Source of the DNA: Sva-07 sp963716235
GTDB lineage: Bacteria > Actinomycetota > Acidimicrobiia > Acidimicrobiales > Ilumatobacteraceae
DNA: 64,000 nucleotides
Assembly (NCBI GenBank): GCA_963716235.1
Contig: CAVQTE010000020.1
Span: 310,001 to 374,000, forward strand
Direction of reading: 5' to 3'
In this document: piece after piece, positions 24,481 through 32,443 of the stretch
Numbering within the stretch: the first letter of the stretch is position 1
Layout of the letters: every line of letters starts with the position of its first letter
Notes under the pieces: model-generated
Told to the model about the DNA's origin: nothing
Databases searched by the model: none
What the model saw: only the letters and a program-made list of their open reading frames with translations
Translations under genes and position numbers: made by a program

Positions 24481-25344
24481 ATGGAACTCGAGGATCGCGT
24501 CGTCGTCGTCACGGGAGCCGGATCGGGGATCGGGGAGGCCATCGCCCGAGCGGCCCACGCCGCCGGCGCTCGCCATGTGGTCGTCACCGACTTGCACGGC
24601 AGCGAGGCCGAGCGAGTGGCCGCCGACATCGGCGGCACCGCCGTGGCCATCGACGTGAGCGACGAGGACGCGATCCGCCACATGGTCGAGTCGACGCTCG
24701 ATGAGCACGGCCCGATCGACCTGTTCGTGTCGAACGCCGGATTCGTCACGGCCGCAGGTCTCGAGGACTCGAACGCTGCAATCCAGGCGATGTGGGAAGT
24801 CCACTGCATGGCCCACATCTACGCTGCTCGCGCGGTGCTGCCGTCGATGATCGCTCGGGGCGAGGGCTACCTCTTGAACACAGCATCCGCTGCCGGCTTG
24901 TTGACGCAGATCGGGTCGATGGCCTACTCGATGACGAAGGCGGCCGCGATCTCGCTGGCCGAGTGGCTGGCGATCTCCCACTATCACCAGGGCATCCGGG
25001 TATCGGTGCTGTGCCCGCAAGCGGTCGCCACCAACATCGTGCGCAACAGCCCCGACAATCAACGCGCTGTCCAGGAATCCGACGGCGCCGCGACTGCCGG
25101 CGAGGCAACCGCATTCGAGGGTGGTGTGGCAAGTGGCGACGGTGTGCTCGACCCCGCCGATGTCGCTGCACTGTGTCTCGAGGCGATCCGCGACGAACGC
25201 TTCCTCGTGCTGCCGCACCCCGAGGTGGCCACCTACGTCGAACGCAAGGCAACCGACCGCGACCGCTGGCTCGCCGGCATGCGACGGTTCCAGAGCGCCC
25301 TCTACCCCGACGGGAATCTCCCCGGCAACGCCATCGCCCCCTGA
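24481..25344 (+). CDS. Short-chain dehydrogenase/reductase
   Basis: The 287-residue SDR has TGAGSGIG near residue 11 for NAD(P) binding, DLFVSNAGF, and the catalytic Ser/Tyr/Lys in NTASAAGLLTQIGSMAYSMT (Tyr-x-x-x-Lys continuing as YSMTK). The substrate is not predictable. The C-terminal 60 residues (YVERKATDRDRWLAGM) match SDRs encoded with fatty-acid genes. A palindrome follows the stop and then the beta-oxidation gene. Confidence 0.88.
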   Translation: MELEDRVVVVTGAGSGIGEAIARAAHAAGARHVVVTDLHGSEAERVAADIGGTAVAIDVSDEDAIRHMVESTLDEHGPIDLFVSNAGFVTAAGLEDSNAAIQAMWEVHCMAHIYAARAVLPSMIARGEGYLLNTASAAGLLTQIGSMAYSMTKAAAISLAEWLAISHYHQGIRVSVLCPQAVATNIVRNSPDNQRAVQESDGAATAGEATAFEGGVASGDGVLDPADVAALCLEAIRDERFLVLPHPEVATYVERKATDRDRWLAGMRRFQSALYPDGNLPGNAIAP

Positions 25345-25345
25345 G

Positions 25346-25376
25346 ATCGCGATTGGGGTCTGACCCCAATCGCGAT
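25346..25376. repeat. GGGGTCTGACCCC palindrome after the SDR gene
   Basis: This perfect 31-bp palindrome is centred on T25361, with outer arms ATCGCGATT/AATCGCGAT. It starts 2 bp after the SDR stop codon. The arm differs from the 21889 copy by a paired change (CACG/CGTG becoming CGCG), so base pairing is kept. Confidence 0.9.
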
Positions 25377-25420
25377 GCTCGGAATCGGAGGCGAGTGGGG
25401 TCGGGTGCTTGACTGACGCC

Positions 25421-27547
25421 ATGACCATCGAAGCGACTGCAGTGAGCGAATCCGTCCGCATCGAGACCTCGTCGAGCGACGTCGGCGACATCGCCGTGAT
25501 CGTGATCGACAACCCACCCGTCAACGCGCTGAGCTGGCACGTCCGGCAAGGCTTGTTCGACGGACTGGCCAAAGCGATCGAGGACGGCGCGAAGGGTGTC
25601 GTCGTCATCTGCGACGGTCGCACGTTCATCGCCGGCGCGGACATCACCGAATTCGGCGGCGGTGCACAGCAGGCCGTCGGACTCCACGACGTGCAGGCCG
25701 CGATGGAGGACGCACCGATTCCCGTGATCGCCGCGATCCACGGCACCGCACTCGGTGGCGGACTCGAAACTGCACTCGCCGCTCACTACCGCGTCGCCGT
25801 GTCGTCGGCGAAGCTCGGCCTCCCCGAGGTCAACCTCGGCCTGCTCCCCGGCGGCGGTGGCACCCAGCGACTCCCCCGCCTGACCGGCGTGCCCAAGGCA
25901 CTGGAGATGATGACCTCGGGCCGCCACATCGGCACCGCCGAGGCACTGGAGTCGGGGCTCGTCGACGACGTGGTCGACGGTGACCTGACGGCACTTCGCG
26001 AAGCGGCCGTCGCATTCGCCAGGAAGGCGGTCGCCGAGCACCTTCCGTTGCTGCGTGTCCGCGACCGCGACGACAAGGTCGCGCACGCCAAGGGCAACAC
26101 CGAGTTGTTCGCCGCGTTCCGGGCCTCGATCGCCCGAAAGACCCGTGGCTTCCTCGCCCCGGAGTACATCATCCAGTGCGTCGAGGCCGCCGCAAACCTG
26201 CCGTTCGAGGTGGGCATCAAAGTCGAAGGTCGGCTCTTCATGGAGCTGGTCACCGGCCCGCAGTCGGCCGCGCAGCGCTATTCGTTCTTCGCCGAGCGGG
26301 CCGCGAACAAGATCCCCGACATCGACAGGGACACGCCGATCATCGACATCCAGACCTGCGGCGTCCTCGGTGCCGGCACGATGGGTGGCGGCATCGCGAT
26401 GAACTTCGTCAACGTCGGCATCCCCGTCACGATCGTCGAGCGCGACCAGGCCGCCCTCGACCGCGGTCTCGCAGTGGTCCGTAAGAACTACGAACGCTCG
26501 GCGTCACGCGGGTCGATCCCGCCCGAGGCGGTCGAGGAGCGAATGGCGCTGATCACCGGCTCGACCGACAAGGCCGACTTCGCCACCTGCGACATCGTCA
26601 TCGAGGCGGTCTTCGAAGACATGGAGCTCAAGAAGTCGATCTTCCGTGAACTCGACGAGATCTGCAAGCCGGGCGCGATCCTCGCGTCGAACACCTCGGC
26701 GCTCGACATCAACGAGATCGCCGCCGTCACGTCGCGCCCCGAGAGCGTCATCGGGATGCACTTCTTCTCTCCCGCCAACGTGATGAAACTGCTCGAGAAC
26801 GTGCGCGGCGCCAAGTCGTCCGACACGGTCGTGGCCACGACGATGGCCGTCGGTAAGCGGATCGGAAAGGTCGCCGTCATGGTCGGCGTCTGTCCGGGCT
26901 TCGTCGGCAACCGCATGCTCTTCATGCGCGGCGCCGAAGCCGAGCGGATGATCCTGGAGGGCGCCACCCCGGCCCAGGTCGATCGGGTGCTGTACGACTT
27001 CGGGTTCCCCATGGGTCCGTTCGCGATGAGCGATCTCGCCGGCCTCGACATCGGCTGGAAGGAGGAGAAGTCGTCGAGCTCCACCGTGCGGGAGGTGCTG
27101 TGCGAGAACGGTCGCCGCGGGCAGAAGAACGGCCGGGGCTACTACACCTACGATCCCGACACGCGCGAGTCCACGCCCGACCCCGAGGTCGAGCAGCTGA
27201 TCAAGGACTTCGCGATCGGCAAGGGCATCGAGCAGCGCGAGGTCACCGACCAGGAAGTGCTCGAACGGCTCCTGTACCCGATGGTCAACGAAGGCGCGAA
27301 GATCCTCGACGAGGGCATCGCCATCCGCGGCAGCGACATCGACGTGGTGTGGGTCAACGGCTACGGCTGGCCGCTCTACCGGGGCGGCCCGATGTTCTGG
27401 GCCGACTCGGTCGGCCTCGCCGAAATCGTCGAGAAGATCGCCGGGTACAGCGAGTCGCTCGGTGGCCGCCACTGGGAGCTGTCGCCGCTCCTCGCCCGCC
27501 TCGCCGACGAAGGCGGCGCGCTCCAGACCTTCAGCGCTGGCGGGTGA
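25421..27547 (+). CDS. fadJ: Enoyl-CoA hydratase / 3-hydroxyacyl-CoA dehydrogenase fusion (FadB/FadJ type)
   Basis: The 708-residue bifunctional enzyme carries out two steps of fatty-acid beta-oxidation. The N-terminal crotonase domain (1-190) has IAGADITEFGG and HGTALGGGLETALAAHYRVA for the oxyanion hole. The dehydrogenase domain shows GVLGAGTMGGGIAMNFVN near residue 314, VFEDMELKKSIFRELDEI, and HFFSPANVMKLLENVRG (catalytic His). Two C-terminal helical domains follow. ATG 25421 is chosen over the TTG four codons upstream. It overlaps the convergent surface-protein gene by 17 bp. A partner thiolase is not in the window. Confidence 0.92.
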   Translation: MTIEATAVSESVRIETSSSDVGDIAVIVIDNPPVNALSWHVRQGLFDGLAKAIEDGAKGVVVICDGRTFIAGADITEFGGGAQQAVGLHDVQAAMEDAPIPVIAAIHGTALGGGLETALAAHYRVAVSSAKLGLPEVNLGLLPGGGGTQRLPRLTGVPKALEMMTSGRHIGTAEALESGLVDDVVDGDLTALREAAVAFARKAVAEHLPLLRVRDRDDKVAHAKGNTELFAAFRASIARKTRGFLAPEYIIQCVEAAANLPFEVGIKVEGRLFMELVTGPQSAAQRYSFFAERAANKIPDIDRDTPIIDIQTCGVLGAGTMGGGIAMNFVNVGIPVTIVERDQAALDRGLAVVRKNYERSASRGSIPPEAVEERMALITGSTDKADFATCDIVIEAVFEDMELKKSIFRELDEICKPGAILASNTSALDINEIAAVTSRPESVIGMHFFSPANVMKLLENVRGAKSSDTVVATTMAVGKRIGKVAVMVGVCPGFVGNRMLFMRGAEAERMILEGATPAQVDRVLYDFGFPMGPFAMSDLAGLDIGWKEEKSSSSTVREVLCENGRRGQKNGRGYYTYDPDTRESTPDPEVEQLIKDFAIGKGIEQREVTDQEVLERLLYPMVNEGAKILDEGIAIRGSDIDVVWVNGYGWPLYRGGPMFWADSVGLAEIVEKIAGYSESLGGRHWELSPLLARLADEGGALQTFSAGG

Positions 27548-28133
27548 CGCTGAAGCGGATGCCGGATCGACGGTAGAGCAGGAAACCGCCCACGAGGGCG
27601 ACGACGCCGGCAATGCCGATGACCACCCCGATGGGGAACCCGGACGACGACGACTCGGGGGCGGGTGGCACGGTGAAGTACAGCTTGGTGGCCACGGCGG
27701 CGCCGACCTGGGCGCCGGACGTTTCGGGTTCACCGAGGACGAGTTGGGCGGTGACCAGGGCCAGGTAGTCACCGGCGTCGGTGCCCTCGGGAACCGTGAA
27801 GGCCACCTGGACCTCTTGGGCGGCGCCGCCGTCGATGTCGAAGGTGGCGGGCTCGAAGCCGAACCAGGCCGGATCGATCGGGAGTTCGGCTTCGCCGCTG
27901 AGGGGCTGGGCGAGCATCTGGTACGCAGCGGATTCGGTGCCCGGGTTGCGGACGGTGACGGCGACGGTGGTCGGCGTGTCGGCCTCGACCGGGGGCAGAC
28001 CAGTGATCTCGCCCGGGTCGATCCCGACGCCCGCCTGCGCGAACACGGTCGACGGCAAAGCGGCGACGCCGAGGAGCACAGCGACCACCACCGAGCGGAT
28101 CATCGGCATCCGAACGCGACTCATGCCAGCCAT
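27531..28133 (-). CDS. Membrane-anchored beta-sandwich surface protein (last gene of surface operon)
   Basis: This 200-residue protein has a signal peptide (VVVAVLLGVAALPSTVFA, cleavage after about 32). One beta-sandwich domain follows (GIDPGEITGLPP, TTVAVTVRNPGTESAAYQM, VQVAFTVPEGTDAGDYLALV). The end is a Ser-rich linker, one membrane helix (GVVIGIAGVVALVGGFLLY) and a basic tail. The layout recalls DUF916/WxL-interacting proteins. It lacks the GPC/VDFG module of its neighbours and is the only protein of the operon with a C-terminal anchor, so it may hold the others at the cell surface (inference). Starts 8 bp after the previous stop; 28124 is an alternative start. Confidence 0.75.
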   Translation of the reverse strand: MAGMSRVRMPMIRSVVVAVLLGVAALPSTVFAQAGVGIDPGEITGLPPVEADTPTTVAVTVRNPGTESAAYQMLAQPLSGEAELPIDPAWFGFEPATFDIDGGAAQEVQVAFTVPEGTDAGDYLALVTAQLVLGEPETSGAQVGAAVATKLYFTVPPAPESSSSGFPIGVVIGIAGVVALVGGFLLYRRSGIRFSVTRQR

Positions 28134-28141
28134 GATGCTCG

Positions 28142-29095
28142 TCACGACCGGACCGTGGCAACAAAGGTGACTGCGAACCGGAACCCGGTCCCGGCTCCCG
28201 GTGTCCCGACCGCCGGACCGATCAGGTAGTGCTCGATGGTGGCCACCCCCGTTGCCCGCTGCAAGGTGACGACCCCGGCCGGCACGGTCGTCAGGACGGG
28301 TGCCGGCGCGGCGGGACGGGCCCCAGTCGTGTCTCGGGCCGCGACGCCGTAGCTGAACTGGCTGATCGACGGAACGGGATTGGCCGTGGGCTCGAGCGAG
28401 GGGGCACTCGGCCCGGTGCCGGCGCCGAGCGCCGTACTCACCACTCCGTTGACGATCTGGTCGATCGGGGAACACGAGGACAGGGTCGTCGTTCGGCCGC
28501 CACTCGGGGCGGCCCAGGCCGTCGATCCGGTCGGAACGTCGCCGAAGGCGATCGTGGTGGTGTCGACGAGGATGCAGGGCCCGGTCTGCGCCGACACCGG
28601 CGTGAAGGTCCCGTCGAACGAACCGTCGTCCGTGGCGACCACCTCGATCGTGAGCGTGGCATTCACCGTCGGGTTGATCGGACACTGCGGCAGTTCGTCG
28701 ATGTTGGCGAGTGAGTAGTCGAACACAACCGTGCCCACGAAGCCGGGAGCAGGAACGAACCGGTACGACCCGTCGACAGAGATAGTGAGTGTTCCCTTTC
28801 CCGGCTCGTTGACGATGCGAGGCGACAGCGATCTGAAGTCACCCTCGAAGCCTGGCGCCGCGGTGCACAACTCGTACGACGGCGCGCCCGGCTCGGAGGC
28901 GAGCACCTGGTCATTGCCGAGGACACCCGGGGCAGCGACGTTCAGTGTCGTGTCCTGGAGAGCGGTGGCAACGTCGTTGACCGCTTCCACCGGCCCGATG
29001 CCCTGGCCGATGGCCAGCCCGGCAGGGATGGCTGCGGATGTGAGGGCAATTGCTGCAGCCAGCGCGCCGGCACGTTGACGAAGGTGGATGCTCAT
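28142..29095 (-). CDS. Secreted protein: cadherin-like repeat plus GPC/VDFG module
   Basis: The 317-residue protein has a signal peptide. A domain follows with VAAPGVLGNDQVLA and GKGTLTISVDGSYRFVPAPG, the pattern of VCBS/cadherin-like tandem-repeat domains. From about residue 180 the shared module starts: FTPVSAQTGPCILVDTTTIA, then FGDVPTG, second Cys in TLSSCSP, later QFSYGVAAR and an ending GFRFAVTFVATVRS. Start ATG overlaps the upstream stop by 4 bp. Function unknown; the Cys pair suggests a disulfide outside the cell. Confidence 0.78.
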   Translation of the reverse strand: MSIHLRQRAGALAAAIALTSAAIPAGLAIGQGIGPVEAVNDVATALQDTTLNVAAPGVLGNDQVLASEPGAPSYELCTAAPGFEGDFRSLSPRIVNEPGKGTLTISVDGSYRFVPAPGFVGTVVFDYSLANIDELPQCPINPTVNATLTIEVVATDDGSFDGTFTPVSAQTGPCILVDTTTIAFGDVPTGSTAWAAPSGGRTTTLSSCSPIDQIVNGVVSTALGAGTGPSAPSLEPTANPVPSISQFSYGVAARDTTGARPAAPAPVLTTVPAGVVTLQRATGVATIEHYLIGPAVGTPGAGTGFRFAVTFVATVRS

Positions 29096-30231
29096 GGCCG
29101 GGTGAAGCTCGCTCTCTGGGTGATGGTGACGCCGCCGGGGAGGCGGAACTCGACGGTGATGGTGGGGGTGCCCCTGCGGAGGCCGGTGAGGGTGAACGGT
29201 TTGGCGTCGCCGTTGCGGGCGGTGCCGGCGAAGTCGTACGGAATCTGGCTCTCCACGCGGTTCAGGCGGCCGTTGCGGAAGAAGTAGACCGACGCATCGA
29301 CGACCGGGGTGGTCGGGCTGACGAAGATGTACACCTGGCGACCGTTGAGGGTGGCGCCGTCGAGGGGTTGCGAGGCGCTGCGATCCGGCGAGGTGGAGTA
29401 CCGGACCGACTTGGCCAGCGGGCCGTTGTCGACGATGAACGTCGCCGTCGAGCTCTGGGTGGCGCCGTCGCGCAGGCGGACGACGGCGGTGACGGTGTGG
29501 GTGCCGTTGGCGAGCAGGGTGGTGTCGAGACCTCGTGCGACCGTTCCCCGGTTGCGGGCGAGGTCGTAGGGGGCGGAACTGTCAGCGATCAGGGCCCGAC
29601 CGTCGAAGCGGAACTCGACGCGGCTGATCCGGGTGCCGACGAGGACAGGGTTCGCGGGGTCGACGAACACGTGGACGACGCTGCCGACGAGCCGACCGTC
29701 GAGCGGGATCGGGTTGCTCCGGTCGGGAGCCGCAGAGACCCGGATCGGGAAGCGGTCGACGGACGGATCACTCGGACAGCCCGGCCCGGCGCCGACCGAC
29801 ACCGACGACTGACCGGGCGCAGCAGCGACGGGACTGCCTTCGTCGAGGCCCGATGCCGTCGCCGTGATGGCCGTCGGTCCGGCGATGCAGAACCAGACGG
29901 GGAGCGCAACATCGACGGTCTGGCCCGGGGCGACGATCGGCACGGTCGCACCGGTACTGACCGCGCCGGCGATCCCGACGGCGAGCGCCGACACCGGTCG
30001 GGGAAGATCGTTGCGCACCTGGACCCGCACGGTGACCAGATCACCCGCTGCGGGCTGTGTCGTCGGTGGGGTGATCGCAGTGACGACGAGTGCGGCGACG
30101 GTGACGCTGCCGTCGACCGCACCACCGGGCCCTTCTGCAGCGGCGACGGCGTGGGTGCCAACGAGCGGAATGATCAGCGCGACGGCAACAATCGATGCTC
30201 GCCGCAGCCGGGTGACGCGACCGCTGTTCAT
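29092..30231 (-). CDS. Secreted Ig-like domain protein of the surface operon
   Basis: The 379-residue protein has a signal peptide (ASIVAVALIIPLVGTHAVAA), one Ig-like domain with two Cys (VWFCIAG and GPGCPSD), and two tandem copies of another module. Copy one has RVSAAPDRSNPIPLDGRLVG and VHVFVDPANP. Copy two has YSTSPDRSASQPLDGATLNG and VYIFVSPTTP, followed by YDFAGTARNGDAKPFTLTGL. I have seen this D-R-S...L-D-G module in large secreted proteins of unknown role. It does not carry the GPC/VDFG module. ATGA overlaps at both ends place it firmly in the operon. Confidence 0.75.
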   Translation of the reverse strand: MNSGRVTRLRRASIVAVALIIPLVGTHAVAAAEGPGGAVDGSVTVAALVVTAITPPTTQPAAGDLVTVRVQVRNDLPRPVSALAVGIAGAVSTGATVPIVAPGQTVDVALPVWFCIAGPTAITATASGLDEGSPVAAAPGQSSVSVGAGPGCPSDPSVDRFPIRVSAAPDRSNPIPLDGRLVGSVVHVFVDPANPVLVGTRISRVEFRFDGRALIADSSAPYDLARNRGTVARGLDTTLLANGTHTVTAVVRLRDGATQSSTATFIVDNGPLAKSVRYSTSPDRSASQPLDGATLNGRQVYIFVSPTTPVVDASVYFFRNGRLNRVESQIPYDFAGTARNGDAKPFTLTGLRRGTPTITVEFRLPGGVTITQRASFTRP

Positions 30232-30782
30232 CGCAGCACTCCCAGGATCGTCACGGTCATCCTGACGACCTCACCGCCGCCGGTCGAGCCGGGTGCGGGC
30301 AGCCGGAGTTGGTGAGCCAGGTTCCCACCGGCCGGGCCGATCAGGCGGGGGGTGGCGGTGAGCGACACCCCGGCGAGGAGGTACGCGAACTGATTTGCCT
30401 GGGTGACGCACCCAGCCGGCGGGTTGGACCCGCAATCGAAAGGCGTCCAGCGGGGCACGCCGGCAGCGGTCGCGTCGGACACCGACGCCATCACGTCCTG
30501 CGGCTGGCCGGGCGGCGCACAGGAGGCGACGACGGTCGGAGCGTTCCCGGAACCGAAGCCGCTCCCGAAACCGAGTTGCCCGAAGTCCACCGTCGGCGGC
30601 CCGCCGATGGTGATGCACGGTCCCGGAGGGGACTTGGGCGTGAACGTAGCGCCGACATCGGCGCTCGGGCTCGGTGCAGGCTCCTGGGCGCGCAGGTTTC
30701 CGCTTGCGGGCGCGAACGTGGCGGCCGTCACCACGCAGGTGACGACGAACACGATCACACGACGAAAGCAGTTCGCGCGCAT
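30228..30782 (-). CDS. Secreted protein consisting almost only of the GPC/VDFG module
   Basis: The 184-residue protein is a signal peptide (VIVFVVTCVVTAATFAPASG) plus the shared module. Landmarks are ADVGATFTPKSPPGPCITIG, VDFGQLGFG, the second Cys in VVASCAPP, DVMASVSDATAAG, NQFAYLLAG, LAHQLRLPAPG and a final VRMTVTILGVL. An extra Cys pair (FDCGSNPPAGCVT) sits in one loop. It is the smallest member and gives the best idea of the domain borders, about residues 40-184. Begins 3 bp after the upstream stop. Confidence 0.75.
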   Translation of the reverse strand: MRANCFRRVIVFVVTCVVTAATFAPASGNLRAQEPAPSPSADVGATFTPKSPPGPCITIGGPPTVDFGQLGFGSGFGSGNAPTVVASCAPPGQPQDVMASVSDATAAGVPRWTPFDCGSNPPAGCVTQANQFAYLLAGVSLTATPRLIGPAGGNLAHQLRLPAPGSTGGGEVVRMTVTILGVLR

Positions 30783-30785
30783 GGT

Positions 30786-31559
30786 TCAGGCGACCGCTGC
30801 CAAGAGAGTGACGGTGGCGTTGAACTGGGAGTTGAGACCTGTTGTCGAGCCGGCACCGATGTTCAGCTCGTGGTTCAGCGACCTCGTGAACCCGTTCGGA
30901 ATGGTCCTCACCGGCGACGACGAGGCGCTGTCCAGGAAGAGGTCGGTTGATTCGTTCCCTGTCAGCCGGTACTGGAACTGATTGGGGCCAGCGGCAGCCT
31001 TCACCGGCTCCCACTCGACTGCGGTTGCGCCCGTGCCGCTGGTCGCCGCCGAGACAGAGCCGTAGAGGCGAACGTCCAGACCGGTCGAACAGTTGCTCAC
31101 CGTCGTCTCGATTGGTGCGGTCTTGGCCACCCCGACCGTCACGTCGCCGAAGTCGACGGTCCCACCCGACAGGATCTGGATGCACGGCCCCGGCGCCGGC
31201 CGGGGCGTGAAGGTCGCACCGACGTCAGCCCTCGATCCTTCGACCACCACCCTCGCGATCACAATGGGATCCGTGAGGGTGTCGATCCCATTGACAGTCG
31301 CAGGTCCGATGTACGACGTGGAGGCGGTGAAACGGAGTTCACTTCGAGTATCGCCGGGCAGGTCGGTGACTTGCAGCGTGCCGGCGGTGAGTGGGTCCAC
31401 CGTCGCGAACTCGGCGAAATAGAGCGTGCCCAACAGGACCGTCTGGCCCTGGTTGACCGGAATCCCGGTCTGTGCGGCGGCACTCGACGAAACGGCCGCT
31501 ACGGCGCCGGCCAACGCGAGCCCAATCGTCGCAGCGGCGATTCTGTGTCGGATGTGCAT
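30786..31559 (-). CDS. Secreted protein with variable N-domain and GPC/VDFG module
   Basis: The 257-residue protein has a signal peptide ending near AVSSSAAA. An about 85-residue beta-rich domain (QGQTVLLGTLYFAEFATVDP) follows, then the shared module from residue 110: ADVGATFTPRPAPGPCIQIL, VDFGDVTVGVAKTAP, TVSNCSTG, VSAATSGTG, NQFQYRLTG, LNHELNIGAG and FNATVTLLAAVA. The leader CCAAGGAGCACACC before ATG is nearly the same as that of the next upstream gene, so the two genes look like a duplication. Confidence 0.77.
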   Translation of the reverse strand: MHIRHRIAAATIGLALAGAVAAVSSSAAAQTGIPVNQGQTVLLGTLYFAEFATVDPLTAGTLQVTDLPGDTRSELRFTASTSYIGPATVNGIDTLTDPIVIARVVVEGSRADVGATFTPRPAPGPCIQILSGGTVDFGDVTVGVAKTAPIETTVSNCSTGLDVRLYGSVSAATSGTGATAVEWEPVKAAAGPNQFQYRLTGNESTDLFLDSASSSPVRTIPNGFTRSLNHELNIGAGSTTGLNSQFNATVTLLAAVA

Positions 31560-31589
31560 GGTGTGCTCCTTGGTATTGGGTGACCCGGG

Positions 31590-32417
31590 TCAGTCGACGA
31601 CGGCGGTGAACGTGACGTCGAAGGTGAACAGGCTCCCGACGAACGTGGGTGCCAGCGTGGGCGGCATCTTGACGGCGAGCTGGGGGGCGCGAACGCCGAA
31701 GTTGCCCGTGAATCCGTCGAGCCACGCTGTTGGTGTCGGACCCACGATCAAGGCGTCATCGAGGATCGCCACTGCGTAGGAACCGTCGGTCGTGGTGCAC
31801 GCCGCAGGAGCCAACCCTGAACACGTCGGGGTCAGCGTGGCGGGGCCATTGGTCGCATTCGACGTCTGTACCAGGACGTCCTGGCGGACCGAGTTGGGAG
31901 CGCAACCTCCCACGTTGGGGGGAGCAGGCGTGTCCTTGAACGGCCCACCGAGTTCGACGTCACCGAACAACACGATCGGATTGGCAGTGATGAGGAGGCA
32001 CGGCCCAGGAGCGGCAACCGGGACGAAGTATCCGCTCGCTCTGGCCTGCGGTCCCTGGACCTGGATGGTCGTCGTGACTCCGCTGCCGAGTTGCACACTG
32101 TCGTATCTCACGGTTGCCACACCATCGAAGGACGCTGACGCCGTGAACTCGATGACGGCGGACAAGGGGACACCGGGAAGGGCCGGGATGACCGTGATGG
32201 TTCCGGCGCCGGGAGGTTCGAGCGTGACGTTGGTGGCATCGCCGGAGTAGAACCTGATCGACTCGCCTTGCTCGATCGTGAAGTCGGCTGCGAACGCCGT
32301 GGTCGCGCCACTGATCATCGCAGCGACGGCGACGAGACACGCGACGACGAGGGCAAACTGTCGCTGCAGCGAGGTGCCGGATGCCCGACGAGCGTCGGCG
32401 TGGAGGTGGACGGTCAT
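31590..32417 (-). CDS. Secreted protein with variable N-domain and divergent GPC/VDFG module
   Basis: The 275-residue protein is taken from ATG 32417; the frame is open to 33212, but that part is antisense-like Arg/His-rich sequence over the upstream gene. A signal peptide (VVACLVAVAAMISGATTAFA) is followed by a beta-rich domain (DFTIEQGESIRFYSGD). The module then reads SGYFVPVAAPGPCLLI, VLFGDVELGG, GGCAPNSV, VLVQTSNATNG and FTFDVTFTAVVD. Extra Cys residues (PTCSGLAPAACTT) mirror those of the 184-residue paralogue. Ribosome site AACAAGGAGCACATC. Confidence 0.77.
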   Translation of the reverse strand: MTVHLHADARRASGTSLQRQFALVVACLVAVAAMISGATTAFAADFTIEQGESIRFYSGDATNVTLEPPGAGTITVIPALPGVPLSAVIEFTASASFDGVATVRYDSVQLGSGVTTTIQVQGPQARASGYFVPVAAPGPCLLITANPIVLFGDVELGGPFKDTPAPPNVGGCAPNSVRQDVLVQTSNATNGPATLTPTCSGLAPAACTTTDGSYAVAILDDALIVGPTPTAWLDGFTGNFGVRAPQLAVKMPPTLAPTFVGSLFTFDVTFTAVVD

Positions 32418-32443
32418 GATGTGCTCCTTGTTCGTGAGGTGGC

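Noticed and set aside
28134..28685. Upstream extension of the anchored surface-protein frame
   Set aside because: It lies in a different frame of the preceding gene, is His/Arg-rich, and would put the signal peptide in the middle of the protein.
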